In this document: one piece after another, positions 1 through 8,489 of the stretch
Layout of the letters: each line of letters opens with the position of its first letter
Position numbering within the stretch: the stretch's first letter is position 1
From: Planctomycetota bacterium
GTDB taxonomy: Bacteria; Patescibacteriota; Patescibacteriia; Patescibacteriales; UBA12465
Direction of reading: 5' to 3'
Length of the DNA stretch: 9,955 bases
Assembly: GCA_025453315.1 (NCBI GenBank)
Contig: JALOQQ010000028.1
Coordinates: forward strand, 1 to 9,955
Program-made: the position numbers and the translations under genes
The notes under the pieces: generated by a model
Databases searched by the model: none
Seen by the model: the letters and a program-made list of their open reading frames with translations, nothing else
What the model was told of the DNA's origin: nothing

Positions 1-1233
1 AGGTTTTATTAATAAATTTCCTTCACGGACGCGCTCGACTCCTTCAGCAATACGAGCCGAAGAATATTTTTTTATTTCATTAATATCAATTTCTAATAAA
101 ATATCTAGTTCACTGCCTAACTTCTGAAGCAAATTATTATATTCAACTTGTACTTTCTGGGAGGAACGGCTTTTTATATTTAAGGCCTCAGCAATTATTT
201 TATCTAGTTCTACTGTCTTTTTAAAAGGGGTGGCGTTTTTAGGAATATGTCCCTCGAGACGATCGGCCAACTCTTCAACGCGATTCATTACACCAATAAT
301 TAAAGGTTTTTTACAAACCGGGCAAATATTTTTGTGCTTCTTGCTTTCTGTTGGTGTACAGCTAAAACCACAATCGCGATGACCATCAAAATGATACATA
401 CCCTCTTCCGGATAAAATTCTATTGTTCCTTTTAATTTTTTTAAATCTTTATTTTTTATTACCTGATAAATCTCTTCGTAAGTAATATCCGTTAAATCCA
501 TAATGTTGGCTTCACGGCCAATATTAGGCAAACTGTGAGCATCAGAATTTGATAAGACAGTTAATTTGTCTAAAGCTGATAAACGCCAATTCATTTCCGG
601 ATCACTAGAAAGACCGGTTTCAAAAGCATAAATATATTCGGTTTGTTCTTTAAAACATTCTTCTAAAGTATTAAAGCCTGATTTAGAACCAAAAACTGAA
701 AACCACGGCGTCCAAATATGTGCTGGATAAATCAAAAATTTAGGATGAATAGCTAAACAAAGTTTTATTAATTCTGGTGCTTTTATTCCCAAAATTGGAC
801 GACCGTCAGATTTAATATTATAACTTTTACCTAATTGATTATTTAACTCACGCACTGCTTCAATAGAAGGGGCATGAATAACTAAATGAATGCGACGAGC
901 GCGGTCGCCATCTTTGTAAATTAAAGAAACTTCGGTGCCTAAAATAAATTTGGTTTCTATTTTATTAGTTATTAAATTAGCGTTATTTAAATTTAATTCC
1001 TGCTTCAAGATATCTTCTTTTACTTTATATAAACCAGTTTCTTTTTTATTTATCAAACAGGTTTCTAATTTGTTTTCAATTTCCTTAAACCAGGCAGGAT
1101 GAGTAAAATCACCAGTCGCAATAATATTTACTCCTTTCTGAGCAGCTGAAATAGCAATCTTTTCCAAAAACAAATTTTTAGAGCAAGCTCTAGAAAATTT
1201 AGAGTGAATATGGAGATCTAATACCTGTTTCAT
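1..1233 (-). CDS. Endonuclease Q-type PHP-domain DNA repair nuclease (C-terminus cut by window edge)
   Basis: 411 codons are visible from the ATG at 1231-1233 to the left edge with no stop. Family knowledge: endonuclease Q (TIGR00375-type PHP proteins) nicks DNA 5' of deaminated bases such as uracil and hypoxanthine. Seen: the PHP metal motif DLHIHSKFSRA at residues 6-16, GDFTHPAW at 41-48, GTEVSLIYKDG at 99-109, the family hallmark PAHIWTPWFSVFGSKSGF at 170-187, and SNSDAHS at 228-234. A zinc-binding set C288, C292, C304, C307 follows, and then a helical C-terminal part. The last visible residues (REGNLLIKP) resemble the start of the usual C-terminal G-x-V-x-I-x-PGYDG segment, so probably only a few dozen residues are missing. 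It is the third gene after the GlmU-like and prephenate dehydratase genes, with a 62-bp gap. No Shine-Dalgarno is visible. Deaminated-DNA repair is the family role; activity here is inferred. Confidence 0.87.
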   Translation of the reverse strand, partial: MKQVLDLHIHSKFSRACSKNLFLEKIAISAAQKGVNIIATGDFTHPAWFKEIENKLETCLINKKETGLYKVKEDILKQELNLNNANLITNKIETKFILGTEVSLIYKDGDRARRIHLVIHAPSIEAVRELNNQLGKSYNIKSDGRPILGIKAPELIKLCLAIHPKFLIYPAHIWTPWFSVFGSKSGFNTLEECFKEQTEYIYAFETGLSSDPEMNWRLSALDKLTVLSNSDAHSLPNIGREANIMDLTDITYEEIYQVIKNKDLKKLKGTIEFYPEEGMYHFDGHRDCGFSCTPTESKKHKNICPVCKKPLIIGVMNRVEELADRLEGHIPKNATPFKKTVELDKIIAEALNIKSRSSQKVQVEYNNLLQKLGSELDILLEIDINEIKKYSSARIAEGVERVREGNLLIKP

Positions 1234-1295
1234 AATTAGCTAATATTAAACAAAAAAAATAATACTTTTACCTACAATATTTTAACTTTAATTTA

Positions 1296-1859
1296 TTATT
1301 TTTCTTTAGTAACAATAAAACTAGTAAAATTAAATTTTAAATCCTGAATGCCCTCTTCTAAAATATCTAGATTATAAATGTCGGCACAAACGCGTGAAGC
1401 AATAACAGCACAAGAAGTCTCTATCATACCAGAGGCCAAATCATTAGCCGCTTGAGCGGTGTCACTATATTCTTCTAAATCTACTTCAGGCCACATTCTT
1501 TTTAAATACATACGACATTGACGCAGGCCTTGTTGATGAGAAATTATTTTTTTAATATCAGAAGTTTTAACTCCTTTTTTAACTAATAAACAATGACGAA
1601 CATCTATTTCAAAAATATTTTCTATTTCAAAAATGTGACGACTCATAGCATAAACTGCCTCATAAACAATACCACCATTAGAATTTTCAATCGGAAAAAT
1701 GCCAATATTAATTTCTTTATTTTCATAAGCTTGTAAAACATTTTCCACGCTTATTAAATAAATTATTTCATAATCAGAAATATTATTTTTTTGACAATAG
1801 TAATTAGCGGCTTCTTCTGAAAAACTACCACGATTACCAGAAACTCCTATTTTTAGCAT
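1296..1859 (-). CDS. Prephenate dehydratase catalytic domain protein (no ACT domain)
   Basis: 187 aa. The family converts prephenate to phenylpyruvate in phenylalanine synthesis. Seen: the N-terminal motif GNRGSFSEEAA (10-18 region), GIFPIENSNGG (53-63), HCLL (89-92), SHQQGLRQC (107-115), DTAQAANDLA (133-142), and VIASRVCADIYNLDILEEGIQD (152-173). These match a single periplasmic-binding-like PDT fold over its whole length. Two oddities are visible. The catalytic signature usually written Thr-Arg-Phe reads T179-S180-F181, so the catalytic Thr is kept but Arg is replaced. The protein also stops right after this motif, so the C-terminal ACT domain that senses phenylalanine (with its ESRP motif) is absent; usual bacterial enzymes have about 270-280 aa. 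It starts 19 bp after the GlmU-like gene and is probably cotranscribed. No other aromatic-pathway gene is in the window. The fold assignment is firm; the reaction is less certain. Confidence 0.8.
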   Translation of the reverse strand: MLKIGVSGNRGSFSEEAANYYCQKNNISDYEIIYLISVENVLQAYENKEINIGIFPIENSNGGIVYEAVYAMSRHIFEIENIFEIDVRHCLLVKKGVKTSDIKKIISHQQGLRQCRMYLKRMWPEVDLEEYSDTAQAANDLASGMIETSCAVIASRVCADIYNLDILEEGIQDLKFNFTSFIVTKEK

Positions 1860-1878
1860 ATTGTAAAATTATTACAAT

Positions 1879-2631
1879 TTAATTATTAAAAACTTTTTTA
1901 GCTACTTCCAACTCTTCAACATTATTAACACCAATTGCCTCATGAGCGGAAATAAAAATAGAATTAATTCTTTCCTTTTGGTTGAAGGCTGCCTTAACCA
2001 TATCAGTTAGATAGTATTCTTGCTGATTATTTTCATTTTTTAAATTACTAATATTTTCAAAAAGCCATTTTCTATTAAAACAAAAAAAACCTGGATTAAC
2101 TTCTAAAATATTCTTTTCTTCTTCACTAGCATCTTTAAATTCAACAATTTTCTCTATTTCATTATTAACTCTTACAAATCTACCCCAATGATAAAAATTA
2201 TTATGCCAATCGGCAAAATTTTCTAGCTTTACCGGCAAAACCGAAATAACGCCAGTATGTTCTTTGGCCATACGACAAATAGTCTCTGCTTCTAAAAAAG
2301 GATGATCGCCATATAGAACGATTATAGTGTCGGCCTCAGAAACCTTTTCTTTAGCACAAGAAACCGCATGACCAGTGCCAAGCTGCTTATCTTGAATTAC
2401 ATAATCTAAATCATATTCTGGAAGATTCTCTTTTATTATCTCAATATTATCAGGAGAAACAACTAAGATAGGCTTAATGTTTTTGCCAGATTTAATAAGT
2501 ATTTTTGATTCAAAAACTGCATCCAATAAATATTTAATCATGGGCCTGCCCTCAATAGGAACTAAAACCTTAGGTACTTCCGCACCCATTCTTTTGCCTT
2601 TACCGGCAGCCAGAATTACAACTTTTATCAT
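1879..2631 (-). CDS. GlmU-type sugar-1-phosphate nucleotidyltransferase, single domain
   Basis: 250 aa. By family it transfers a nucleotide, most likely UMP from UTP, onto a sugar-1-phosphate, most likely N-acetylglucosamine-1-phosphate, giving the cytoplasmic precursor for cell wall and glycans. Seen: the nucleotide loop LAAGKGKRM (7-15) with K21 in PKVL, Q80 and LGTGHAV (84-90), YGDHP (107-111) whose D109 matches the metal-binding Asp of GlmU, EVNPG (177-181), EYYLTDM (205-211), and GVNN (234-237) with the second metal-binding Asn. The spacing follows the E. coli GlmU N-terminal half. The C-terminal left-handed beta-helix acetyltransferase of bifunctional GlmU (about 456 aa) is missing, so acetylation must be done elsewhere or the substrate differs. 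The usual EINTG motif reads EVNPG and YGR reads WGR, so another sugar is possible. It is the first gene of the unit, with a promoter 41-69 bp upstream. Confidence 0.82.
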   Translation of the reverse strand: MIKVVILAAGKGKRMGAEVPKVLVPIEGRPMIKYLLDAVFESKILIKSGKNIKPILVVSPDNIEIIKENLPEYDLDYVIQDKQLGTGHAVSCAKEKVSEADTIIVLYGDHPFLEAETICRMAKEHTGVISVLPVKLENFADWHNNFYHWGRFVRVNNEIEKIVEFKDASEEEKNILEVNPGFFCFNRKWLFENISNLKNENNQQEYYLTDMVKAAFNQKERINSIFISAHEAIGVNNVEELEVAKKVFNN

Positions 2632-2633
2632 AA

Positions 2634-2655
2634 GAAAAAAGCGGCTAAATCGCTT
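2634..2655 (-). terminator. Hairpin plus U-tract just before the GlmU-like gene
   Basis: On the minus strand, AAAGCG and CGCTTT form a 6-bp stem with a 7-nt loop, followed by six U (2635-2640), ending three bases before the ATG at 2629-2631. It lies downstream of the promoter at 2672-2700, so it sits in the 5' untranslated leader of the mRNA. It may terminate read-through from the rRNA unit, or act as an attenuator or translation-blocking hairpin. The stem is short, so termination is likely partial. Confidence 0.4.
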
Positions 2656-2671
2656 TAAGTATTATAGGGTA

Positions 2672-2700
2672 ATTGTAGTATAAAAAAGAAGGATATTCAA
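2672..2700 (-). promoter_or_regulatory. Sigma70-type promoter for the GlmU / prephenate dehydratase / endonuclease Q unit
   Basis: The minus strand reads TTGAAT (-35, 2695-2700), a 17-bp spacer, and TACAAT (-10, 2672-2677). A second -10-like TATAAT lies at 2661-2666 but has no good -35 at the right distance. Transcription would start near 2665, about 34 bases before the start codon. The spacing and hexamers match the promoter in front of rpmF. Confidence 0.6.
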
Positions 2701-2757
2701 CAATAAACAAATTAATTACAAATAAACCATTATTAATTATTGGGGACTTTTTAGATA

Positions 2758-2890
2758 TTGAAACTTAAATCGTGAAAACAAAAGACTCCTAATAAATATT
2801 ATTGTTACAAGCATGAAATTCTGCAAAAGAGCAAAATAACCGTTTGAGTAACAAAAATATTCAACAGGAGTCTTATTGGGTTTGAAACTT
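2758..2890. repeat. Large imperfect inverted repeat inside 9-bp direct repeats, downstream of 5S rRNA
   Basis: Two 27-nt arms, 2782-2808 and 2848-2874, are reverse complements at 23 of 27 positions. They begin with a perfect 9-bp block (AAGACTCCT) and end with a perfect TTGTTAC block. They enclose a 39-nt centre. A 9-bp direct repeat TTGAAACTT lies outside at 2758-2766 and 2882-2890. Read in the direction of rRNA transcription, the last arm is followed by a T-rich stretch (TTTTGTTTTC), so it could end the rRNA transcript. The direct repeats do not abut the arms (gaps of 15 and 7 bases), so a transposon with target duplication is not clearly supported. No transposase or convincing ORF is inside. 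It could be a strong hairpin terminator, a double-stranded RNase III site, or a MITE-like remnant. Confidence 0.6.
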
Positions 2891-2905
2891 TTATTATTTT
2901 CAATT

Positions 2906-2925
2906 AAAAAACACCATTGTTCTGG
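2906..2925 (-). terminator. 3' half of extended 5S end helix followed by U6
   Basis: The 15 bases at 2911-2925 are the exact reverse complement of 3033-3047, extending the normal 5S terminal helix outward. The minus strand then runs into six T (2906-2911). This may act as a 5S processing stem, and the U-tract may add weak termination. Because the paired partner lies more than 100 nt upstream, with the whole 5S as the loop, it is not a classical compact terminator. Confidence 0.35.
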
Positions 2926-3039
2926 CGACGGTCTACTTTCCCAGGGCTTGGATGGCCCAAGTATCATCGACGCTGAAGGGCTTAACTTCTGAGTTCGGGA
3001 TGGGATCAGGTGTACCCCCTTCGCTCGAATCACCAGAAC
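2918..3039 (-). rRNA. rrf: 5S ribosomal RNA
   Basis: The roughly 122-nt minus-strand segment has the conserved 5S core: the CCCATCCCGAACTC block of loop B and helix III, AAGTTAAGCCC after it, and terminal strands that pair (CTGG near the 5' end with CCAG near the 3' end). It lies 92 bp downstream of the 23S 3' end in the usual 23S-5S order. The ends were set by aligning to the E. coli 5S ends and are good to a few bases. Unusually, complementarity continues beyond the mature ends into a perfect 15-bp helix (2911-2925 with 3033-3047), which probably serves precursor processing. Confidence 0.93.
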
Positions 3040-3131
3040 AATGGTGTCTTTTTATTTCAATATACTTGATATCAATTATTAAACGCAATTTCTAGAAGAG
3101 CTACAATACTCTACTCTTTAAAACAGAAGAG
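3040..3131 (-). other. 23S-5S intergenic spacer
   Basis: This spacer of about 92 bp is AT-rich and holds no tRNA. Its 23S-proximal part (3116-3131) pairs with the 23S 5' leader, and its 5S-proximal part (3040-3047) belongs to the extended 5S stem. A 10-bp palindrome TTGATATCAA sits in the middle, near 3067. No promoter for 5S alone is evident, so 23S and 5S are probably one transcript. Confidence 0.6.
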
Positions 3132-6141
<3,010 letters not shown>

Positions 6142-6149
<8 letters not shown>

Positions 6150-6167
6150 CACGCTTTTGTCTTAAAA
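6142..6167 (-). promoter_or_regulatory. 23S processing stem, 5' strand (pairs with 3116-3141)
   Basis: Minus-strand bases 6152-6142 (GTGGGAAAATC) pair perfectly with 3141-3131 (GATTTTCCCAC). Pairing continues outward through 6167 and 3116 with two mismatches and two G-U pairs, giving about 26 positions. Long flanking stems like this are the known RNase III substrate that releases 23S precursor. The RNase III gene is encoded just upstream at 7705-8412. A competing local 7-bp hairpin (6152-6158 with 6164-6170) could form before the 3' end is made. Confidence 0.7.
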
Positions 6168-6238
6168 GCGCTCGTTTTTTACGTTTCTCTCTTGAAACGT
6201 TCGTTAAACTCTTTTCGAAATTGCATTTAATAATTGAC

Positions 6239-6266
6239 ATTAAATTTACTAACATTAAGTTGTAAA
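6239..6266 (-). promoter_or_regulatory. Possible second promoter (P2) for 23S-5S
   Basis: The minus strand reads TTTACA (6261-6266), a 16-bp spacer, and TTTAAT (6239-6244), each one mismatch from consensus. A start near 6231 would give a leader of about 80 nt before 23S, and it lies after the terminator at 6396-6420. The surrounding 6171-6395 is very AT-rich and holds no gene, so chance matches are likely. A small hairpin ACGTTT/AAACGT lies at 6181-6200. Confidence 0.35.
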
Positions 6267-6395
6267 AGTTCATTAAATAACAAGATAATAAGAAATTAAT
6301 AAATAATTTTTCACGGTCTTGTCATTTAATTTTAAAAAACTTATATAAAATTGATAAATACTGATAGATCTGACTTAAATTGGTACTTAGGATTC

Positions 6396-6420
6396 AAAAA
6401 AACCGCTCTTTTAGCGGTTC
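6396..6420 (-). terminator. Intrinsic terminator between pilT-like gene and 23S
   Basis: On the minus strand AACCGCT (6419-6413), a 5-nt loop and AGCGGTT (6407-6401) form a 7-bp GC-containing stem, followed by seven T (6402-6396). The direction fits transcripts coming from the pilT operon or from the promoter at 6528-6555. It lies about 245 bp upstream of the 23S 5' end, so rRNA transcripts starting at the strong promoter must pass it. Confidence 0.7.
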
Positions 6421-6484
6421 TTAAAAAACTTAAAAAACAAGTCTTTTATAACCGCTTATTTTTTTGAATACCATTTAATATCAT
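6401..6484 (-). promoter_or_regulatory. Attenuator-like leader with three competing arms and a 12-codon frame
   Basis: On the minus strand, arm A AGCGGTT (6456-6450), arm B AACCGCT (6419-6413) and arm C AGCGGTT (6407-6401) occur in that order. B can pair with C (the terminator) or with A (which would prevent it). Upstream, an ATG at 6484-6482 opens a 12-codon frame (MILNGIQKNKRL, TAA at 6448-6446), and its codons 10-12 overlap arm A. It lies downstream of a consensus promoter. This is the layout of translation-coupled attenuation, but the frame has no Shine-Dalgarno and AT-rich DNA gives short frames by chance. The A-B stem is 7 bp closing a 30-nt loop, so it is weaker than B-C. Confidence 0.3.
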
Positions 6485-6527
6485 ATGTATTTTTTGATGA
6501 TAAGAAATTTTAAAAACGCTGATTAAA

Positions 6528-6555
6528 ATTATACAACAATCAAAAATAATGTCAA
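6528..6555 (-). promoter_or_regulatory. Consensus sigma70 promoter (P1) upstream of 23S
   Basis: The minus strand reads TTGACA (6550-6555), a 16-bp spacer, and TATAAT (6528-6533): both hexamers are perfect consensus. It begins 22 bp after the pilT-like stop codon region. A start near A6520 is expected. It is the strongest promoter match in the window and probably drives 23S-5S through the leader at 6396-6520. Alternatively it makes a short RNA of about 125 nt ending at the terminator. Confidence 0.75.
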
Positions 6556-6576
6556 GACTTATTATAAGCCAAATAA

Positions 6577-7686
6577 CTAGCCCAAAATCCTTTCATCTTT
6601 TAAGGCATTTTTAGCTGTTTCATCACTGATTAAGGTACTTTTCAACAATTCTTTAACAGATCGAGTAAAGCTAATCATGCCATCAGCCTGGCCAGTTTCA
6701 ATAACATTCTTAATTTGGCCGACTTTTCCATCTTTTATCAAGTTAGAAATAGCCGTATTTCTTACCATAACTTCACGAGCGGCCACGAGCCCACCACCCA
6801 CTTTAACTAATAACTTTTGAGAGATAACAGCGGTTAAAACCATGGAAAGTTGAGTTCTAACTTGATTCTGTTGATGGGGAGGAAAAATATCAATAATGCG
6901 ATCAATAGTTTGAGAAGCATTACCGGTGTGTAAGGTGGCTAAAATAAGGTGTCCGGTTTCGGCTAAAGTAATAGCGGCGGAGATAGTTTCTAGATCACGC
7001 ATTTCTCCGATCATTACCACATTAGGGTCTTGGCGCAAAACATGTTTTAAGGCGGCGCCAAAAGAGTTAGTATCTTTTTCCATTTCTCTTTGCGAAATTA
7101 AACTTTTATCTGAAGTAAATAAAAACTCAATAGGATCTTCAACCGTAATCATATTACAAGCACGGTGGCTATTTATATAATTAACCATAGCGGCTAAAGA
7201 AGTAGATTTACCCGAACCACTAGGTCCAGTAACTAAAATTAGGCCCTGTTTTAAATTCAATAATTCATAAACTGTCTGGGGCATAAGAATTTCTTCCATA
7301 CTCGGTATTAAAGAACTAATTACTCTGGCTACTAATTTAATATTACCTTTTTCCCAAGAAAGGTTAACTCGATAACGGGAGTCATCAACCGAACAAGAAA
7401 AATCTAATTCTTTTTCTTGAATAAATTTTTCTTTTTTGTCTTTATCCAAAAGCTCATCTAAGGCTTTAAGCATTTCAGAATTTTCAACTTTTTTAACATA
7501 GGCTGCTATTTCCGCTGAAGAACGTTTAAAAGCTGGGGTTTTAGATGGTAATTTGCTAGAAAAAAGAGAATCAATAGCCACTAATTCACCATCAATTCTT
7601 AAAAAAGGCATGAGGCCAACAATTAAATGTAAATCTGAAGCCCGATTAAGAGCGGCAAATTTTAATAAATCTTTAATACTAATCAT
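6577..7686 (-). CDS. pilT: PilT-like type IV pilus retraction ATPase
   Basis: 369 aa. The family forms a hexameric cytoplasmic ATPase at the base of the type IV pilus that depolymerises pilin, driving twitching, adhesion and DNA uptake. Seen: the PilT-like N-terminus with ASDLHLIVG (16-24) and LRIDGELV (29-36), Walker A GPSGSGKS (154-161), the Asp box TVEDPIEF (181-188), Walker B VVMIGEMRD (223-231) with E228, and the His box GHLILATLHT (245-254) with H246 and H253. The C-terminal PilT region follows, with TAISNLI (311-317) and GQADGMISF (332-340). GEMRD and the C-terminal part favour PilT over the assembly ATPase PilB. A Ser/Lys-rich insertion of about 20 residues sits near 43-65, making it longer than the usual roughly 345 aa. 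It begins 18 bp after rnc, so it is probably cotranscribed. Other pilus genes are not in the window. Confidence 0.9.
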   Translation of the reverse strand: MISIKDLLKFAALNRASDLHLIVGLMPFLRIDGELVAIDSLFSSKLPSKTPAFKRSSAEIAAYVKKVENSEMLKALDELLDKDKKEKFIQEKELDFSCSVDDSRYRVNLSWEKGNIKLVARVISSLIPSMEEILMPQTVYELLNLKQGLILVTGPSGSGKSTSLAAMVNYINSHRACNMITVEDPIEFLFTSDKSLISQREMEKDTNSFGAALKHVLRQDPNVVMIGEMRDLETISAAITLAETGHLILATLHTGNASQTIDRIIDIFPPHQQNQVRTQLSMVLTAVISQKLLVKVGGGLVAAREVMVRNTAISNLIKDGKVGQIKNVIETGQADGMISFTRSVKELLKSTLISDETAKNALKDERILG

Positions 7687-7704
7687 AAAAATAAATTTAA
7701 TAAA

Positions 7705-8412
7705 TTATTTTTCATCTTTATGCCAACCCCTTTTTTTCAATCCTTTTTCGGCGGCTTCAATCTGAGCTTCTTGCTTAGAGCTACCCTTGCCGCTAGAAAT
7801 TAATTCTTGTCCCAAATAAAGACCAACCGTAAAAGTTTTATCATGATCAGGACCATCTTCTTTTAAAATTTTATACATTGGGGTTAGACCCTCTTTTTCT
7901 TGAGCCAATTCTTGAAAACGAGATTTAGGATCAAGGTATAGCTTGTTAGCTAAAATTTCTTCTAAATGAACTACAATATTTTCTAAAACAAACTTCTTAG
8001 CTGCCCCAATTCCCTGATCCAAATAAATAGCACCAATAATTGCCTCTAAAACATCAGCTAAAATATATTGGCGAGATTTTAAATTCTTATCTTTTGACTC
8101 TCCCTTAGAGAGGTATAAAAAGTTTTCCGCACCCAATTTTTTGGCTACTAAATAAAGCATTTTGGCGTTTACTAAACTCGCTCGCCAATTAGTCAATTCT
8201 CCCTCTGGTTTATCTAAAAATGATTGATAAAGATATTCGGTAATAATAATTTCTAAAACAGCGTCGCCCAAAAACTCCAAGCGCTCATTATTACCCAATT
8301 CAAAACTAGGATGCTCATTAAGATAAGAACGATGAACTAAAGCCTGACGAAGCAAATCAAGATTATTAAATTTAACTTTAATATCTTGCTCTAATTGAGA
8401 GAAATCTTTCAT
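7705..8412 (-). CDS. rnc: Ribonuclease III
   Basis: 235 aa, normal family length. The dimeric enzyme cuts double-stranded RNA, above all the stems that flank 16S and 23S in rRNA precursors. Seen: endonuclease domain (about 1-150) with the signature NERLEFLGDAVLEI (42-55), acidic residues E43, E46, D50, and the second metal-binding pair D120 and E123 in ADVLEAIIGAIYLDQG. A complete C-terminal dsRNA-binding domain follows (about 161-228), with DPKSRFQELAQ at its start and GSSKQEAQIEAAEKGL at its end. The start ATG at 8410-8412 fits the family N-terminus (QALVHRSYLNE at 23-33). It lies between nusB (77-bp gap containing a hairpin) and the pilT-like gene (18-bp gap). Its probable substrate, a long stem around 23S, is encoded about 1.5 kb downstream. 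All catalytic residues are present. Confidence 0.95.
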   Translation of the reverse strand: MKDFSQLEQDIKVKFNNLDLLRQALVHRSYLNEHPSFELGNNERLEFLGDAVLEIIITEYLYQSFLDKPEGELTNWRASLVNAKMLYLVAKKLGAENFLYLSKGESKDKNLKSRQYILADVLEAIIGAIYLDQGIGAAKKFVLENIVVHLEEILANKLYLDPKSRFQELAQEKEGLTPMYKILKEDGPDHDKTFTVGLYLGQELISSGKGSSKQEAQIEAAEKGLKKRGWHKDEK

Positions 8413-8430
8413 AAGTGAGATTATGGCAAT

Positions 8431-8461
8431 ATGAGGCTATACTAAAATAATACAGCCGCAT
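8431..8461 (-). promoter_or_regulatory. Hairpin in the leader of rnc
   Basis: On the minus strand 8461-8451 pairs with 8441-8431 over 11 positions, with one mismatch and one G-U pair, closing a 9-nt loop. No U-tract follows, so it is not a terminator. It sits about 20 bases before the rnc start codon. In E. coli RNase III cuts a stem in its own leader and so limits its synthesis; an analogous role here is an inference. Confidence 0.4.
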
Positions 8462-8489
8462 CTTATCATAATTAATTCTAAATTTTATT

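Noticed and set aside
1861..1877. Hairpin TTGTAA/TTACAA between the GlmU-like and prephenate dehydratase genes
   Set aside because: Six AT-rich base pairs and no U-tract; expected by chance in this DNA.
2737..3033. 98-codon minus-strand open frame across 5S and its 3' flank
   Set aside because: It starts inside the 5S rRNA gene and its sequence follows the 5S and the inverted repeat; no protein family features.
6152..6180. Plus-strand hairpin CGCTTTT/AAAAGCG followed by a T run, looking like a plus-strand terminator
   Set aside because: No plus-strand gene ends here; the bases are better explained by the 23S 5' processing stem on the minus strand.
6156..6576. tRNA gene in the 23S upstream region or in the 23S-5S spacer
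   Set aside because: No T-loop GTTC-A-A-type box or cloverleaf with a paired acceptor stem could be found in either spacer.
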